Assembly (NCBI GenBank): GCA_025094145.1
Contig: JALLLS010000012.1
Location: 186,001-250,000, forward strand
DNA length: 64,000 bases
Source: Spinellus fusiger
Lineage: Eukaryota > Mucoromycota > Mucoromycetes > Mucorales > Phycomycetaceae
Direction of reading: 5' to 3'
Part shown: positions 1-13,529 of the stretch, one piece after another
Layout of the letters: each line of letters starts with the position of its first letter
Numbering within the stretch: the first letter of the stretch is position 1
Made by a program: the position numbers and the translations under genes
The notes under the pieces: generated by a model
What the model was told of the DNA's origin: nothing
Database searches by the model: none
Seen by the model: only the letters and a program-made list of their open reading frames with translations

Positions 1-433
1 AGGGTGTATTGGAGTACATATTACCTACTTTATGCTACTAAGCCAAGAAAAGCAGAAGAGGTATCCTAGTAGAGGGATGAGTTCTCTATTGATGACGTGA
101 CATGGGTGCCTATCTCGTCAGTGCATGCAAATACCAGCTTCACAACGCGGTGTAATAGACACAGAGCGGAGATGAATCTACCGATAACAGAGAAAAGGTA
201 GAGATGAATCCTATACTGAACACTTCCATAAAATACACTATTTTCGGGAGGTATTGAGACATATATTTTTTTATCTTTTTTTTTATATCTTTTTTGTAAA
301 GGAGACTGAGCTCGGATTTATTGTGGAAATTTGAATTAGGAAGTTAAAAGAGAATCACTATCTATTTATTTATTTTTTGTTTATATGAGTTTCAATTATT
401 TATTTTTGTGTATGGATTTTTTGTTTTATAGGA
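1..433. other. Gene-free AT-rich left flank
   Basis: No coding frame with recognisable similarity is seen. The stretch is AT-rich with long T runs around 265-300 and 360-420. It lies just past the 3' side of the minus-strand LINE, so it may be the old insertion flank or decayed LINE 3' untranslated sequence. No clear tail or target-site duplication was found. Confidence 0.4.
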
Positions 434-1671
434 TTAGGGCTTGGAGGAGAGCGGAGCCTTTGGTGAGGGATTGACCAGATCCATTTCAGCGATAAACTGT
501 CGTAGGTAGGAGTCTGGTGGCGGCGGAATAAAAGGAGCAATGGTTGGATGTGAAAAGCCAATGAACTGGTCATCATGCAGTAGTCTGCGTAGAAGAGGTT
601 CAAAGGCAGGATTGAAAAGGACTGGTGAGAGAGGATCTCCTTGGCGCAAACCTCTGGAGTGTTTGACATGTCGAGATAAATGTCCATTGACATTCACTCT
701 AATGTTAGTGGCAAAAAAGAGGTTACGGATGCAGGTAATGAGTGGAGGGGGAAAACGAAAGTGATGGAGGACTTGGCATAGATAATCAGGATGAACCCTG
801 TCGTAAGCCTTCTCCTGGTCCAACAAGAGTCCTGTGGCTGGAGAGTTCTGGATACGTGCCTGCTCCATAATGGCCTTGGTAAGAAGACCATTGTCCGCAA
901 TAAACCGTCCACGAACAAAACCGGTTTGGTAGGGTGAGACAATGGTACCTGCAGCTGGGATCATACGGCCACTGATCAACCTAGCGAGGATCTTGGCGTC
1001 AGTGTTAATGAGTGCAATGAGGCGCCAGTTCTTCAAGTCTGCAAGGTCTCCTTTCTTTGGTAGTAAAGTGAGACAAGTCTCTTGCTATGAGGCAGGGAAA
1101 ATCCCCGAAAGAAGTGCCTGATTGTACACTTTATCCACCAGGAAGGAGCAGGAGGGGTGGGTGATGATGAGAACCAAAATCTCGTAGGGCAAGCCATCAG
1201 GGCCAGGACTACTGGTAGCTGGAGCACAAGAGGCAGCCAAACGGATCTCAGCCAGAGAAAAACGAGCGGAAAGAGGAGAAGACAAAGATGGATGAAGAGT
1301 GAGATCAGGGGGCATATGGTATAGGAGGTCGTGGATGGCAGAGAGTCAGAAACAGGGTCAGGAGCATAGAGTTGGTCATAGAATACTGCTGCTGCTTCTG
1401 TCATATCCTTGGGGTCGGTGCATAGGGTGTTGGTCGTAGGGTGGCGTAGGCTGGGCATATTCTTACGGGATTGGTGGGTGGTAATGGTACGCTTCAAATA
1501 CCCAGCAGAGGTTTCTCCCTGCTCTCTCCAGTGTCGACCCGCTCTTAGAGCCTGGTTCTCTACCCATTCTTTCTGGACAGATTGCAGCATTCGTTCAATG
1601 ACTGGCAGCTGGAAGTTCTGGGAAGGAAAGTGGCGGAATTTGTGGATGAGGCGATCACGTTTGCTCTGCAA
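434..1671 (-). pseudogene. LINE ORF2, linker and reverse transcriptase part, frameshifted
   Basis: Three overlapping minus-strand frames together give a LINE reverse transcriptase. The linker (1671-1320) changes frame into a segment with SSPGPDGLPYEIL (about 1240-1180), and then into a 200-residue segment from 1036. That segment carries the palm-domain blocks with LLDQEKAYDRVHPDYL (first catalytic Asp) and GLRQGDPLSPVLF. The second catalytic motif (Y/FADD) is not found in frame downstream; the sequence after about residue 170 of the last segment is not conserved. The C-terminal zinc-binding and thumb region is also absent. The protein is therefore dead, and the order of the pieces shows simple frameshifts rather than rearrangement. 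Confidence 0.8.
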
Positions 1672-1755
1672 GAGTTTCTCTTGAGAGACAAGGTTGTTGG
1701 AGGGACAGCGGTTAAAGGACTGGATGAGATGACGGACTGACTTCTTGAGGTTATC

Positions 1756-2595
1756 TCATTGGATCTGTGGAGAATCCATTGGTGGTAGGGTTAGGAAGTA
1801 GTTAGTAATGAGCATGTTGAGTTTGGTGGTAAAGGAAGAGTTATGGGCAAGACAAGGATTGGCATGCCAGAGGCCTTTACCAAGGGCATGAGCGGCAGGG
1901 AAAAGGAAGGATGTGGATACCAAGCAATGATCAGACCAAAGCTGGTTGATGTATGTGACGGAGGAGGAGGAACGAGAAGAGAAGAGGTCGGGAGTGGTGA
2001 AGATGTAGTCGATGGTGGATGAAGAAAAGGAACGGTAGAAGGTAGGAAGGGGTTTGTCACCATGAGCAGTAACAGAATCATTAAAGAATGACTCTATGTA
2101 CCGTAACCATGGGATGGGTGCTTGTCTGGAAGGAGAGGTGGTGGAGGTGTATGAGTAATTGAAATCACCCAACAACATAAAGTTAGAAGGGGATGAAGAA
2201 AGAAGGCGTCTGTTGGTAAGGAGAGAAGAAAGGAAAGTATAGCGATCTTTGCGAGTAGCCGGAGCATACAGCACACAGATGCGGAAAGGAAGGAATAGCT
2301 TGTTGGCATGCACTACTGTGGCAGTAATGCAGCGGCCACAGAGGCTGAAAAGAGGGTTAATGAGTGTAATGTCGGAAGATAATGAAACTAGGCCACAGTG
2401 AGGTGACCATAGTGAGGAATTGGTGCGGAATTGTTGGTCAAAGGTGTGTTGCATAAGGAGGGTGGAGGCGTGGGTTTCTTGTAGGGCGAGGATGTCGAGT
2501 TTCATGGAGCGTAGGTATCGAATAAATAGGGAGCGAGTGTTGAGGTGGCCAGTTTTTACTAGCCCTCTGCAATTCATCGAGGCTACTCTAATCAT
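1756..2595 (-). pseudogene. LINE ORF2, endonuclease domain
   Basis: This is a 279-residue open frame with the order of motifs of an exonuclease-endonuclease-phosphatase fold (APE type): MNCRGL at the start, LALQETH (catalytic Glu), LLGDFNYSY (Asp/Asn), IDYIFTT and finally SDHCLVS (Asp-His). In LINEs this domain nicks the target DNA to prime reverse transcription. All catalytic blocks look intact, but the frame ends before the reverse transcriptase, so the domain is cut off from its partner. It overlaps the end of ORF1 by a few bases, as is common in LINEs. It is listed as a pseudogene because the element as a whole is broken. Confidence 0.8.
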
Positions 2596-3700
2596 AAAGA
2601 AAGTGGTGGGGTCTCCTCTTCATCTTCATCTCCCATCTCAAGGTCTGAGTCCTCTTCTTTCTCTTCATTATTATCAGCATGAGGGTCCACATAGAACTCT
2701 TCTTGGTTCGAAGTATCCACATGCTCGTATCCTTCAAACACAAGTTGTTGGGACAGCAGAGGAACATTGTTGGTGGCCGGGGTGGTGTAGTGGGTGTTGG
2801 GTGGGTTAGGGGATGTTGATGGTGGTGTCTTCACCAGAGTCTTCTGTGTTTTCTCTGCATTAACAGGCTTGACTGTGGCTGTAGTGGTGGGCACTGCTGC
2901 AGGGATGTTGGTGGGTGTTGGGGAGTGCGTCGGCAGCAGGGACTCTTGTGCACTTGCTCTGTAAGTGTCCTTTTTCTCCACAAGAGTAGCAGGTACAAGA
3001 CTCTTTGGGATGCACAGGGTAGTTATCCACGTCATGGCCCATTTCTTTGCAATATCTGCAGTGGATACCCATGCAGTTCCATGTGGCCAGGATAGTGGTG
3101 GTGGCATTGTAGGGGATGCGGTGCTGAAGGGAGAGCAGGGTCTTGTCGGTGTTGGGTGGTCTAGCTATGTAGACATAGCCAGCACCACGGAAAAAACCAT
3201 CTTCTTCCTATAGTACAATCTCTTGGACCACGCCAAAAGAAGAAAGACAGGAGCGAAGGTTAGACTCGATATCAACATAGGCATCGAAAGGCAGCTTGTT
3301 GATATTTACCCGCAGGAGCTTTTCCTCGGCAGACACAGCGGGGGAGGCAGAAACAGAGGAACCATGGATGAGGAGGGGTGAGGAGGTGGCGCGTTTGCAC
3401 GCAGCTTGGTCGGGAAGGTGGACTTTGACCGTTTCTTTGCCATCCTTCACCTGTGAACTAACACCTCTGTTAGTTCCTCGGGGGGAAAAGTCAAGAAGAG
3501 CATTCTAGAGCTGTCTCCTGAGGACAGCGTCTTTTGTAGGCACAGAGTAGAACACAGAGTGCACAGTGGTATCTAGTTTGCCAGTCGCGTGGACGGGCAA
3601 GTGGGTCCTTCTCAGAAATGACTACCTCGGAGCGGACAGAAGTGAATGTGGTAGGGATACTCCTTTGAGCAGCCCTAGCATATGATATCGGTGGTATCCT
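2592..3700 (-). pseudogene. LINE ORF1 (gag-like, zinc knuckles), frameshifted
   Basis: The ORF1 protein of the LINE is split over several frames. The 3450-3208 piece has a fold-like stretch with KLLRVNINKLPFDAYVDIE that resembles the RNA-binding part of such proteins. A second piece at 3072-2950 has two knuckles. One is a perfect CX2CX4HX4C (CYSCGEKGHLQSKC). The other has Tyr where the last Cys is expected (CRYCKEMGHDVDNY). A third frame (3107-2592) holds a Pro/Thr-rich linker and a strongly acidic tail. ORF1 proteins coat the LINE RNA and act as nucleic-acid chaperones. The N-terminal limit is uncertain. Confidence 0.65.
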
Positions 3701-4459
3701 GGTGTTGTTGTTGGTCGCCTGGGGGTACCTTCCAGATGTTTATTGGGAAGAGCCATGTTGCTGGACAGTATGCTTTTCATTTATCCCAATCAAAAATGGT
3801 TCAATTGGATCTCAGCTCGGGAGAATACAGAGGAAGGAGAGATAGACATCCTCGCGAATGGATGTACTTGTCTATATCTGTTGAGCCATGGGGTTGGTGC
3901 TGTATCTTTTGAATGAACCGATTGCACTGGGTTAGTGTGTAGCGTTGATGATTGCATAAATTCATAGCAATATCCTTACTCTTTTATTTAGTTATTTAGT
4001 TATTGATAGGTCCCTGACAATCTCTGTAGAAGAAATGATAAGTAAGAATTTACTATGACTATGACTATGACTATGACTATGACTATGACTATGGCTATGA
4101 CTATGTGACAAGTAGAAATATACTTTGAAATCAGTCCAATTCTGTCTATTTTATATCTATAGGCCAATACAACCTATTGACTCCTCTCTCTCTGTCTCTC
4201 TCTGTCTGTCTGTCTTCCTAGGGAATAGGTGACCTTTTCTTTTTTAGTTATCTTGCTCTACTGCATGGACACATCCTTCCCACTGTACAAAACTCCGTTT
4301 GTGACGTAGACTGGGAAGGTGGGTTGAAAATAAAAAAATAAAAAAAATAAAAAACCTTTGTGACGTTGATACCTAGTTTAAAAACGCTTCCCGCCAGGTG
4401 GACTCGTATTTCTATTTACCCCCCTCCCTTTTTTTTTTATAAACCCTCTACAGTCACCC
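3701..4459. other. Intergenic region upstream of the lipoamide dehydrogenase gene
   Basis: No gene is seen. It contains a hexamer microsatellite of the CTATGA type at about 4051-4105, a TCTG/TCTC-rich tract at about 4180-4215 and an A/T-rich stretch just before the start codon at 4460. The last few hundred bases presumably hold the promoter; no firm element could be named. Confidence 0.5.
4051..4105. repeat. Hexanucleotide microsatellite (CTATGA)n
   Basis: About nine copies of a six-base unit reading ctatga run in tandem, with one ggctat variant near the right end. It is non-coding and lies in the upstream region of the lipoamide dehydrogenase gene. Confidence 0.9.
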
Positions 4460-6471
<2,012 letters not shown>

Positions 6472-6760
6472 ATAATAAGCAGCTGCAAATATTCCATTTT
6501 TCATCTTCTACTCTTACCCATACGTGTCTGTGTTAGAATTTAGATAACACTCTATTGTAAAAAAGAAAATAGAGAGAATAAGAGAGAATAAGAATGCTTC
6601 TAAAATATCACCTTTACACATCTTTAGGGGTGTTTCACAGAGCCTAATGCATAGCGTCTATTTTGCATGACTGAACTTGGAGACAGTGACTGCTATCTAT
6701 GCCATGTTTATTTTTTTCAATAGACACAGTTCTCCTTTATAACTTGTATTATTGTCCATC

Positions 6761-9700
6761 ATGTCTGCTGAAAACGAAACTCTTCCGGACATTGGTACTG
6801 ATTGGAGTCGAGTGTATTTTACTACAGAGTGTCTAATGTTCCTTGTTAATGTGCAGACAGACCTGAACAGCAGCAATTTGCAAAGTTCTTTAGGTCACTC
6901 AGTCAGGTATCTTGTCATTTGAGATGATAAAGCAGTTGTATTAAGCGTACTTTAGCCCATTGAGAAGACCATTCGACTCTTTGAGCGAGACAGTAACCAA
7001 AAACGCTACTATACATTTCATGACGAAGATGCATTGTTCATTGCACACACCATTTACAATACAACGACTGTTGTCAAGGGATGGGATGGTGCGTTGTGTT
7101 GAAGAGTAACGCTCTAATTTTTCATGGGTTTGGTGTGTAGCTGGTAGTGGGAAGGAATTGCCAACAACAAGTCTTTCCAGCAATGCAACAGAGGCCTTCT
7201 TAAGAGACGCCCTGTTAAATAGACAGCTTCGCATTGAGATCTGGGTTCAAAAGAAAGGCACTTCTAGCTGGCAAGTATCACAAAGAGCTTCTCCAGGAAA
7301 CCTTCAAGAGGTGGAGGATCTTCTCTTTTTAGATAAAAGCCTAATGACTGCGCCCGTTGTTCTGGCTGTGAAATTGAGTACAACACAAGCGCAAAGGGTA
7401 AGCCCTTTCTTCTTCTTTCTTCATTGGAATGCACCGTGGACTGACTTGTAGTATGGCTGCTCTAATTCCACTGTGCCATGGTAAATAATTAGGTGGTGGG
7501 CATTTCATTTGCAGATACTTCTGTACGGGAGATCGGCATTACTGAATTTATAGACAATGAGCTTTACTCAAATTTCGAGGTAATTTCTAAAGTCAAAAAA
7601 TATAAATATATATATATATATATATATTAATATTAATAGAGAGAGGGAGAGAGAGAAATAGAGAAAATTGACTTCATTCTTAATAGTCGCTTGTTATTCA
7701 ATTGGGAGTTAAAGAGTGTTTAATGCCTATAGAAGAAGCAGGCATCATGCATGAACTCAGTAAACTTCGAAATATCCTTGAGAGATGCAATGTAGTCATC
7801 ACAGAAAGAAGAAAGGGTAGATATCCACTCATCCAACAAAGATAATTTATTCTTACTTGAATGGAACAGGTGAATTCGATACCAAAAACATTGTTCAGGA
7901 CCTGAACCGTCTCTTGAACAGTGATATGTCAGTGACAGCCCTGCGTAGGTGTTATCAAGTGTAGCTTCTGACCAAGGGAAATAATAATAATATCTTCTCA
8001 TAGCTGAATTCAACATGAAGATTGCCATGGCAGGGTGTGCCTGTCTCATTAGCTATCTTTCGGTAATGGCAGAGACGTCTCTTTTGTTTGTCCGCTCATT
8101 TTCTGTGCTTAGCTATTGAACGACGAGTCCAACTTCAATTGCTTTCGTCTTCGGCGTCATGACTTGTCTCATTACATGCGATTGGATGGCTCTGCCCTGA
8201 ATGCTCTTAATTTGATGCCAGATGCCCAAGAAGGAGCTAGAAAGACCACCCATCTTTATGGTATTCTTAACCAGTGCAAGACAGCTCACGGCAGCAGACT
8301 ACTAGCTCAGTGGCTAAAGCAGCCTCTGTTGAATTTGGAGGAGATTGGTGAGTGTCTTTTTTTATTTTATTTTTAAATGGTAGATTAACAGATGGAATGG
8401 AAAAGACTGATATTGAGGCTACATTGAGTTCAACGACAGGACATTGTGGAGGTCTTTTATGAAAACACAGAGTTACGACAGCTGCTTCATGAAGACAGTC
8501 TGAAAAAAATACCTGATCTGCATCGTCTCTCCAGACGTTTTCATCGAGGGGTTGCTAATTTAGAGGTAATTTAAAGGGATGCAGTGCTCCACGCAGGGAA
8601 TAGTAGGGGCAAGGACATGTTTTCATGGAATGGTGGGGTTTAGGATGTTGTTCGAATTCATGAAATGATTGTCCGACTACCAGTTCTTTTGATGTGTTTG
8701 AAGAAGCACATGCCCCACACACAAGCCAGGGCTGATTTAATACAAACAATGTACATTGACAAAATTAAAGTAAGGAGAAAAACAAACAAACAAACAAGCA
8801 AACACTGGCAGAAGAAATAATTTCTTAGGAATGTTATGAAATACTTGTTTCTGTGCAAGACCTTGTGGAGAATACGATTGATTTAGAAGCAGTTGCAAGA
8901 CATGAGTTTATTATCAAGCCAGAATTCAATGAGGATTTACAGGGTAACTATGACTTTTGATTGAGTTCAATGACACTGGCTTAACATTGAATGTAGAAAT
9001 CGATGCTTCTATTCAGACTACAAGATCACTTATGGATGATGAGCACATAAAGGTAAGAGGGTTCTTATAGACCTCTCTACACATATCTGGCTTTTTTTTA
9101 TTTTTATAATGTAACAAGAATATCACTCTAAGCCTCACTTTTTATTTTATTTTCTCTTTCTTTCTCTCTTAGGTGTGCAACCATCTTTCTCTCGATACTG
9201 AGAAGAAGCTCAAACTAGAAAACCACAGCACCTATGGCTATTGTCTGAGAATATTGAAAACTAATGCTTCTGCTATAAGAAACAAACCAGCTTACATTGA
9301 ATACTCTACTCAAAAGACAGGCACTTACTTTACAACCTCAAAATTGAAAAGCTTAAATGATACTTACAACGATTTGCAAAAGTCCTACCAATCCCAACAG
9401 AGTCAATTGGCCAAGGAAGTCATCAAGGCAGCTGGTAAGCCTTTTTCTTTTTCTTTTTTAAAATATATATATATAAAAGAAAGGAGATATTAGGACATTC
9501 CATAAGAACCATGACTGATGACTGTTTGTAATAGCCCTTCACTGTTCAGTGTACGAAATGATTGGCAGTCTCTTGGGTCACATGGATGTTCTTGTGAGGT
9601 AAGAAAGTGGAATATGTATATGTGTATAAGAAACAAGGGGAAGATGGGATGGAAAGAAGAGGAGGAGAAGAAGAGGGATTGATCTTCAATGCATTCACTC

Positions 9701-11216
9701 CTTAGCTTTGCCCACGTGGCTATCTCTGCCACCATTCCCTATGTAAGACCCACCATGACACCTATGGGTAAGTGCAACAAGAGAGTTCATTAGATGTAGT
9801 AAAATAAAGATTGACATTGCTATGTGAATAGGACAGGGCAATATAGTACTCCGGGAATCCAGACATCCTTGTTTAGAAGTACAGAATGATGTTTTCATTA
9901 TTCCCAATGATGTTGTTATGGTTCGAGGTATGGAAATTAGCATGACAACTAGCATGGCAACTAGCATGGAAAATAGACACATGCATAGTACTCATCCACT
10001 TTATGTAGGTGACTCTGAATTTCACATTATTACAGGGCCAAATATGGGTGGCAAATCAACTTATATCCGTCAGGTAAAAAAAAGAAAAAAGAAAAGAGAA
10101 ACCTGTTGGATAAGATAACTTAGTCTGGTCAGATTGGAGTTATTGCCCTTATGGCACAAACAGGGTGTTTTGTCCCCTGTGCTGAAGCAACACTGTGCTT
10201 GTTTGATTCCATCTTGGCTCGTGTGGGGGCAGGAGACAGCCAACTGAAGGGTGTATCTACTTTCATGGCAGAAATGCTGGAGACAGCTACTATTCTCAGG
10301 GTAAGTCACTTGTAACCATTACATCACTTATCGATCATGTCCATTCTATTGTATCCCTGCTAGTCTTCCACCCGCCATTCGCTGATTATTATTGATGAAC
10401 TTGGCAGAGGCACTGGTACGGGAGATGGATTTGGATTAGCATGGGCTATTTCAGAGTAAGTGAACTGAGAAAGAATAGCATTCCTAAATACCGTATCAGC
10501 TGATCGATGCTTTTATTCTACTTTGCATAAGGCACATTGCCACAGAAATCAATGCCTTCTGCCTATTTGCGACCCATTTCCACGAACTCACTAAACTGTC
10601 TGAGAAGCTTCCACATGTAAAGAATCTTCATGTCACTGTGGATGTGAGTGATGGAGAGAAACGAGACATTGTTCTCTTGTACAAGGTCGAACAAGGTAAC
10701 CAAGGAAACCAAGAAAAAGAGAAAAGAGTTTACATTCCGTGTGGGATGCATCTTATGTATTGACCCTGTTGGAAATGCAATGCACTGATATGGATATGAA
10801 TATGAATATGATAGGCGTTTGTGACCAGAGCTTTGGTATTCATGTCGCGGAGCTCGCTGATTTTCCCTCCAGCGTAGTGACACTGGCCAAGCGAAAAGTG
10901 GTTGAAATGGAGAATGAAGGTTGGTGTGTTGTGCCACTTATTATTGACGTGCCTTTCCCTAGAAAATACTCCACAAAAGAAGTGCACTGGACAAGACATG
11001 GAGGTAAGTTATTCTCTTTTCTCCCTCACTCACTCAGTCTACGATTCAAAGGCAGTGACTGCTATTCAAAGGGAGATGATAAGAGAAATCAGTGCATTGG
11101 ATCCTACTGCTATGGGTGAGACTGCCTTTACCAACAGTATCCACCAGATCAAGGCAAAGTATCAAGGGCTCTTGGAACAGCATCCGTACTTGTGGGATAG
11201 GCTGGGCGGTGTTTAA
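6761..11216 (+). CDS. MSH2: DNA mismatch repair protein MSH2
   Basis: MSH2 is the common subunit of the MutS-alpha and MutS-beta mismatch sensors, pairing with MSH6 or MSH3 in the nucleus. About 24 short exons join in frame (first ones 6761-6794, 6857-6906, 6956-7088) to a protein of roughly 900 residues. It can be followed end to end: N-terminal FAKFFRSL, connector ([17 protein letters not shown]), lever ([33 protein letters not shown]) and ATPase domain. The ATPase has Walker [10 protein letters not shown], the [17 protein letters not shown] loop, Walker [11 protein letters not shown] and the ATHFHELT switch, followed by [14 protein letters not shown]. Just after Walker B the usual GTSTYDG reads GTGTGDG, two changes in a nearly invariant loop. 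Introns are very small; the one near 10920-10963 is only 43 bases. The stop lies after a short C-terminal helix. Individual exon borders in the middle of the gene are approximate. Confidence 0.95.
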
Positions 11217-11413
11217 ATAGAATACTTTTTGATGGAATAAAAATCAGCGTATGCAAGCAGCCACTTTCTAATTTTTGTTCTTTTGTTTGTCCTGTACTGC
11301 CAACCTTTTCTCTTCTTTTTTTCTCATTTTCATCCCTATTCATCTTTTTTTTTCATCTTTTTTTTTCATCATCATTTTCTCTTGAAAGATTCTTACTTGA
11401 ATTATTCTCCATA

Positions 11414-12235
11414 ATGATATCCACTGGTCTGGGATTAGCTATGGCGTCTATAGGCATTATTGGCCTAGCATTGGCTTTCTTGTCACTGATTCCTATCAAT
11501 ATCTACAACATAGTCGTGGCTGTGAATGGAGTAAAAGACATAGTACAGTATGAATACAGTCAGCACAGACCGCAGTGGTGGTTGCTGCCTATAGAATCCG
11601 TAGTGTATCTTTTGTTCCTCACTGGTTCAGTAATTTCTTCTCTTGTGACTGTTTCCATGGTGATACTGACGATGGTGAGTGGCAGGCGTAAGATACAGCC
11701 AAGAGATGTTCTTGCCCCTCCCCACCAAGACAGCCTATACAAACGACACTCAAGGACAGACAGGACAGATATAGAGGCAAGTCAAGGCACAGAAATCCAA
11801 GGTCAGACAAGTGTATGGCTAGGACGTATAGGCTGTCTTGTCTTTGTGGGTCAGATTGGATGGGCTTTGCTTGGTAAGTGTTTGTAGCTATGAGACAGAG
11901 AAAAAGAGAGAGAAATCCTCAGGATAATAATAACAATAATAAAGGAAACTGACCATGAAATGAATGGCATAGGCACTCATGTCTTGTTCTTTGCAAACCT
12001 CGATCACTCACTCCCAACCTCCGTAAGGACATTGGCTGTAGTGTCAGTGTCTATTCTTTGGCTCAATTATAGCATTCTTGCTCTTTTTTCGTTTATTCTT
12101 TTTTGTGCCTCTTTCTTTATTGTTCTTGGGGTCAAGCGAAGAGATTTGTCCCAACACACAACGGGTGGAATGCAAGGCCATCCCCAAGAATCCACGCCTC
12201 TGCTTGGATCTACACCAAGTACACTCTCTGTATAA
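11414..12235 (+). CDS. Small integral membrane protein, about four transmembrane helices
   Basis: I do not recognise this family. Two exons (11414-11873 and 11973-12235) join in phase to about 240 residues. Helix 1 lies at the N-terminus (MASIGIIGLALAFLSLIP), helix 2 around residues 60-90 (VVYLLFLTGSVISSLVTV), helix 3 spans the intron (IGCLVFVGQIGWALLG), and helix 4 is near the C-terminus (ILALFSFILFCASFFIVLG). A charged loop with basic and Asp/Glu residues sits between helices 2 and 3, and a hydrophilic Ser/Thr/Pro tail ends the protein. The four-helix arrangement with short ends would fit a MARVEL- or tetraspan-like topology, but no signature motif supports either. It begins 197 bases after MSH2 on the same strand. 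Confidence 0.7.
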
Positions 12236-13529
12236 TTGTTTATTTATTTGTTATTCCTACTGTTTATAGTGTCTAATATGAAGTCTTTTTATTTCTTATT
12301 TTCTTATTTTCTTATTTTCTTATTTTTTTCTTATTATTACTTATTATTACTTTTGTACGTATATCCTTCTTTATGCCTCTTTGTCTGTGTACAGATCCAC
12401 CACTTCTTATAGGCACAGAGTTCAAAAGAGTTCAAAAGAGTTCTCCGTAGTAGGACTCCAAGAATAATAAATAAACAGACAAACAGGTGTACTATTGATA
12501 CTACACATCTCTTATCTGATATCTTCTATTGATTTACTATGCAGAATCCAAGGGTGTTTTGTTGGATGAGCAAGTTCATGAGAATCCACTCATCCTTCCA
12601 GTGTGTGTGTGCATTGATTCTGTGGTGCCTTGATGTGTATGTCATGGGGAACCATTTCTTGGGTGGGATCAGTGTCTTTTTTCGATACATGGATCAAATG
12701 ATGAGTTATTGCGTTGATCCTTTACTTATTCAGTGAATCCCCTATTGACTGCTGATCTATTACTCTTTCTCTTTCTCTACACTGGCATATGTCTATGTAA
12801 TCATTAGTCTATAGTAGCTTACTCTCACGGAAAATAAAGAGGATACGTTTGGATCCAAAATAAAGAAATCGAATTTGGATAGTCTGCATGCACAAACCCA
12901 CTAAACTACAGGGCATTGTGTTGAATATTCTTATATGTTTGCCCTTTATTTTCTGGAGTATCTCATTTTAGGCCATGGCCCTATACCCAATAGAAAGATC
13001 CAAAGTCCGTGCAGTGTGTTATTGTTACTACTCCTGTAGAGAATAGCCAATGATTCTTTAGTGTCCACCACTCAACTCCTTTTAAGTGCACTGTTGGCTC
13101 GTGGTAAAGCCCGCTTGTTCCTTTTCTTTACCTGTCTTTTCCTTACTCATCTTTTCCCTTCCTTGGCTATTATTTTTTATTATTTTTTCTTCTTTTTTCT
13201 TCTCTTTTTTCTGCAATCAACACCCGACACAGTGCAGTTGAATCCAACCCAAGAAAACAAGTCATTTGTGCCTAATAAGCCTATAAGGAGTGTTTGCACC
13301 TGAAAGACACCCCAGCCGAACTACAAGCCGACTTTTGTATTCATAAGTTACCCGCTGCAGAAACAGTGATAGTTGTAGTTGTAATTGGTTATAAAACAAA
13401 GGAGCACTTACCACTACCACTACCAACAACACCACCACCAACACCACCAACAACACCAACACCAACACCAACACCACCAACAACACCAATACCAATACCA
13501 ACAAATAAAACAAACAGAAAATAACAGAC
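12236..13529. other. Intergenic stretch with low-complexity DNA
   Basis: No convincing gene is found in about 1.3 kb. There are TTTTCTTA repeats near 12290-12330, a direct repeat of gagttcaaaa near 12420, a 65-codon open frame at 12539-12736 that resembles nothing, and pyrimidine-rich DNA at 13110-13215. The last 130 bases before the next gene are an ACC/ACA microsatellite. Spliced exons of a short gene cannot be excluded. Confidence 0.4.
13405..13505. repeat. ACC/ACA trinucleotide microsatellite
   Basis: Imperfect tandem ccaccaccaacaccaac-type triplets fill about 100 bases and end some 25 bases before the start codon at 13530. They may lie in the 5' untranslated region of the coiled-coil gene. 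Confidence 0.85.

Larger units (their letters stand above)
434..3700 (-). mobile_element. Decayed LINE-type non-LTR retrotransposon
   Basis: On the minus strand, in order, there is an ORF1-like part with CCHC zinc knuckles (about 3700-2592), an apurinic/apyrimidinic-type endonuclease (2595-1756) and a reverse transcriptase (about 1671-434). This is the layout of a two-ORF LINE. The reading frame changes several times (near 1320, 1036, 1700, 2860 and 3150-3200), so the copy cannot make its proteins. The reverse transcriptase stops being recognisable after the GLRQGDPLSP block and before the expected Y/FADD box, so the 3' part is missing or scrambled. That is unusual, because LINEs normally lose their 5' end. 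The upstream limit near 3700 is approximate. Confidence 0.85.

Noticed and set aside
12539..12736. 65-codon plus-strand frame with hydrophobic stretches
   Set aside because: No homology, no clear splice partners and low-complexity surroundings; too weak to list as a gene.
13405..13505. Possible CRISPR-like or regularly spaced array
   Set aside because: Simple ACC/ACA microsatellite without spacers; CRISPR arrays are not expected in a fungal nucleus.
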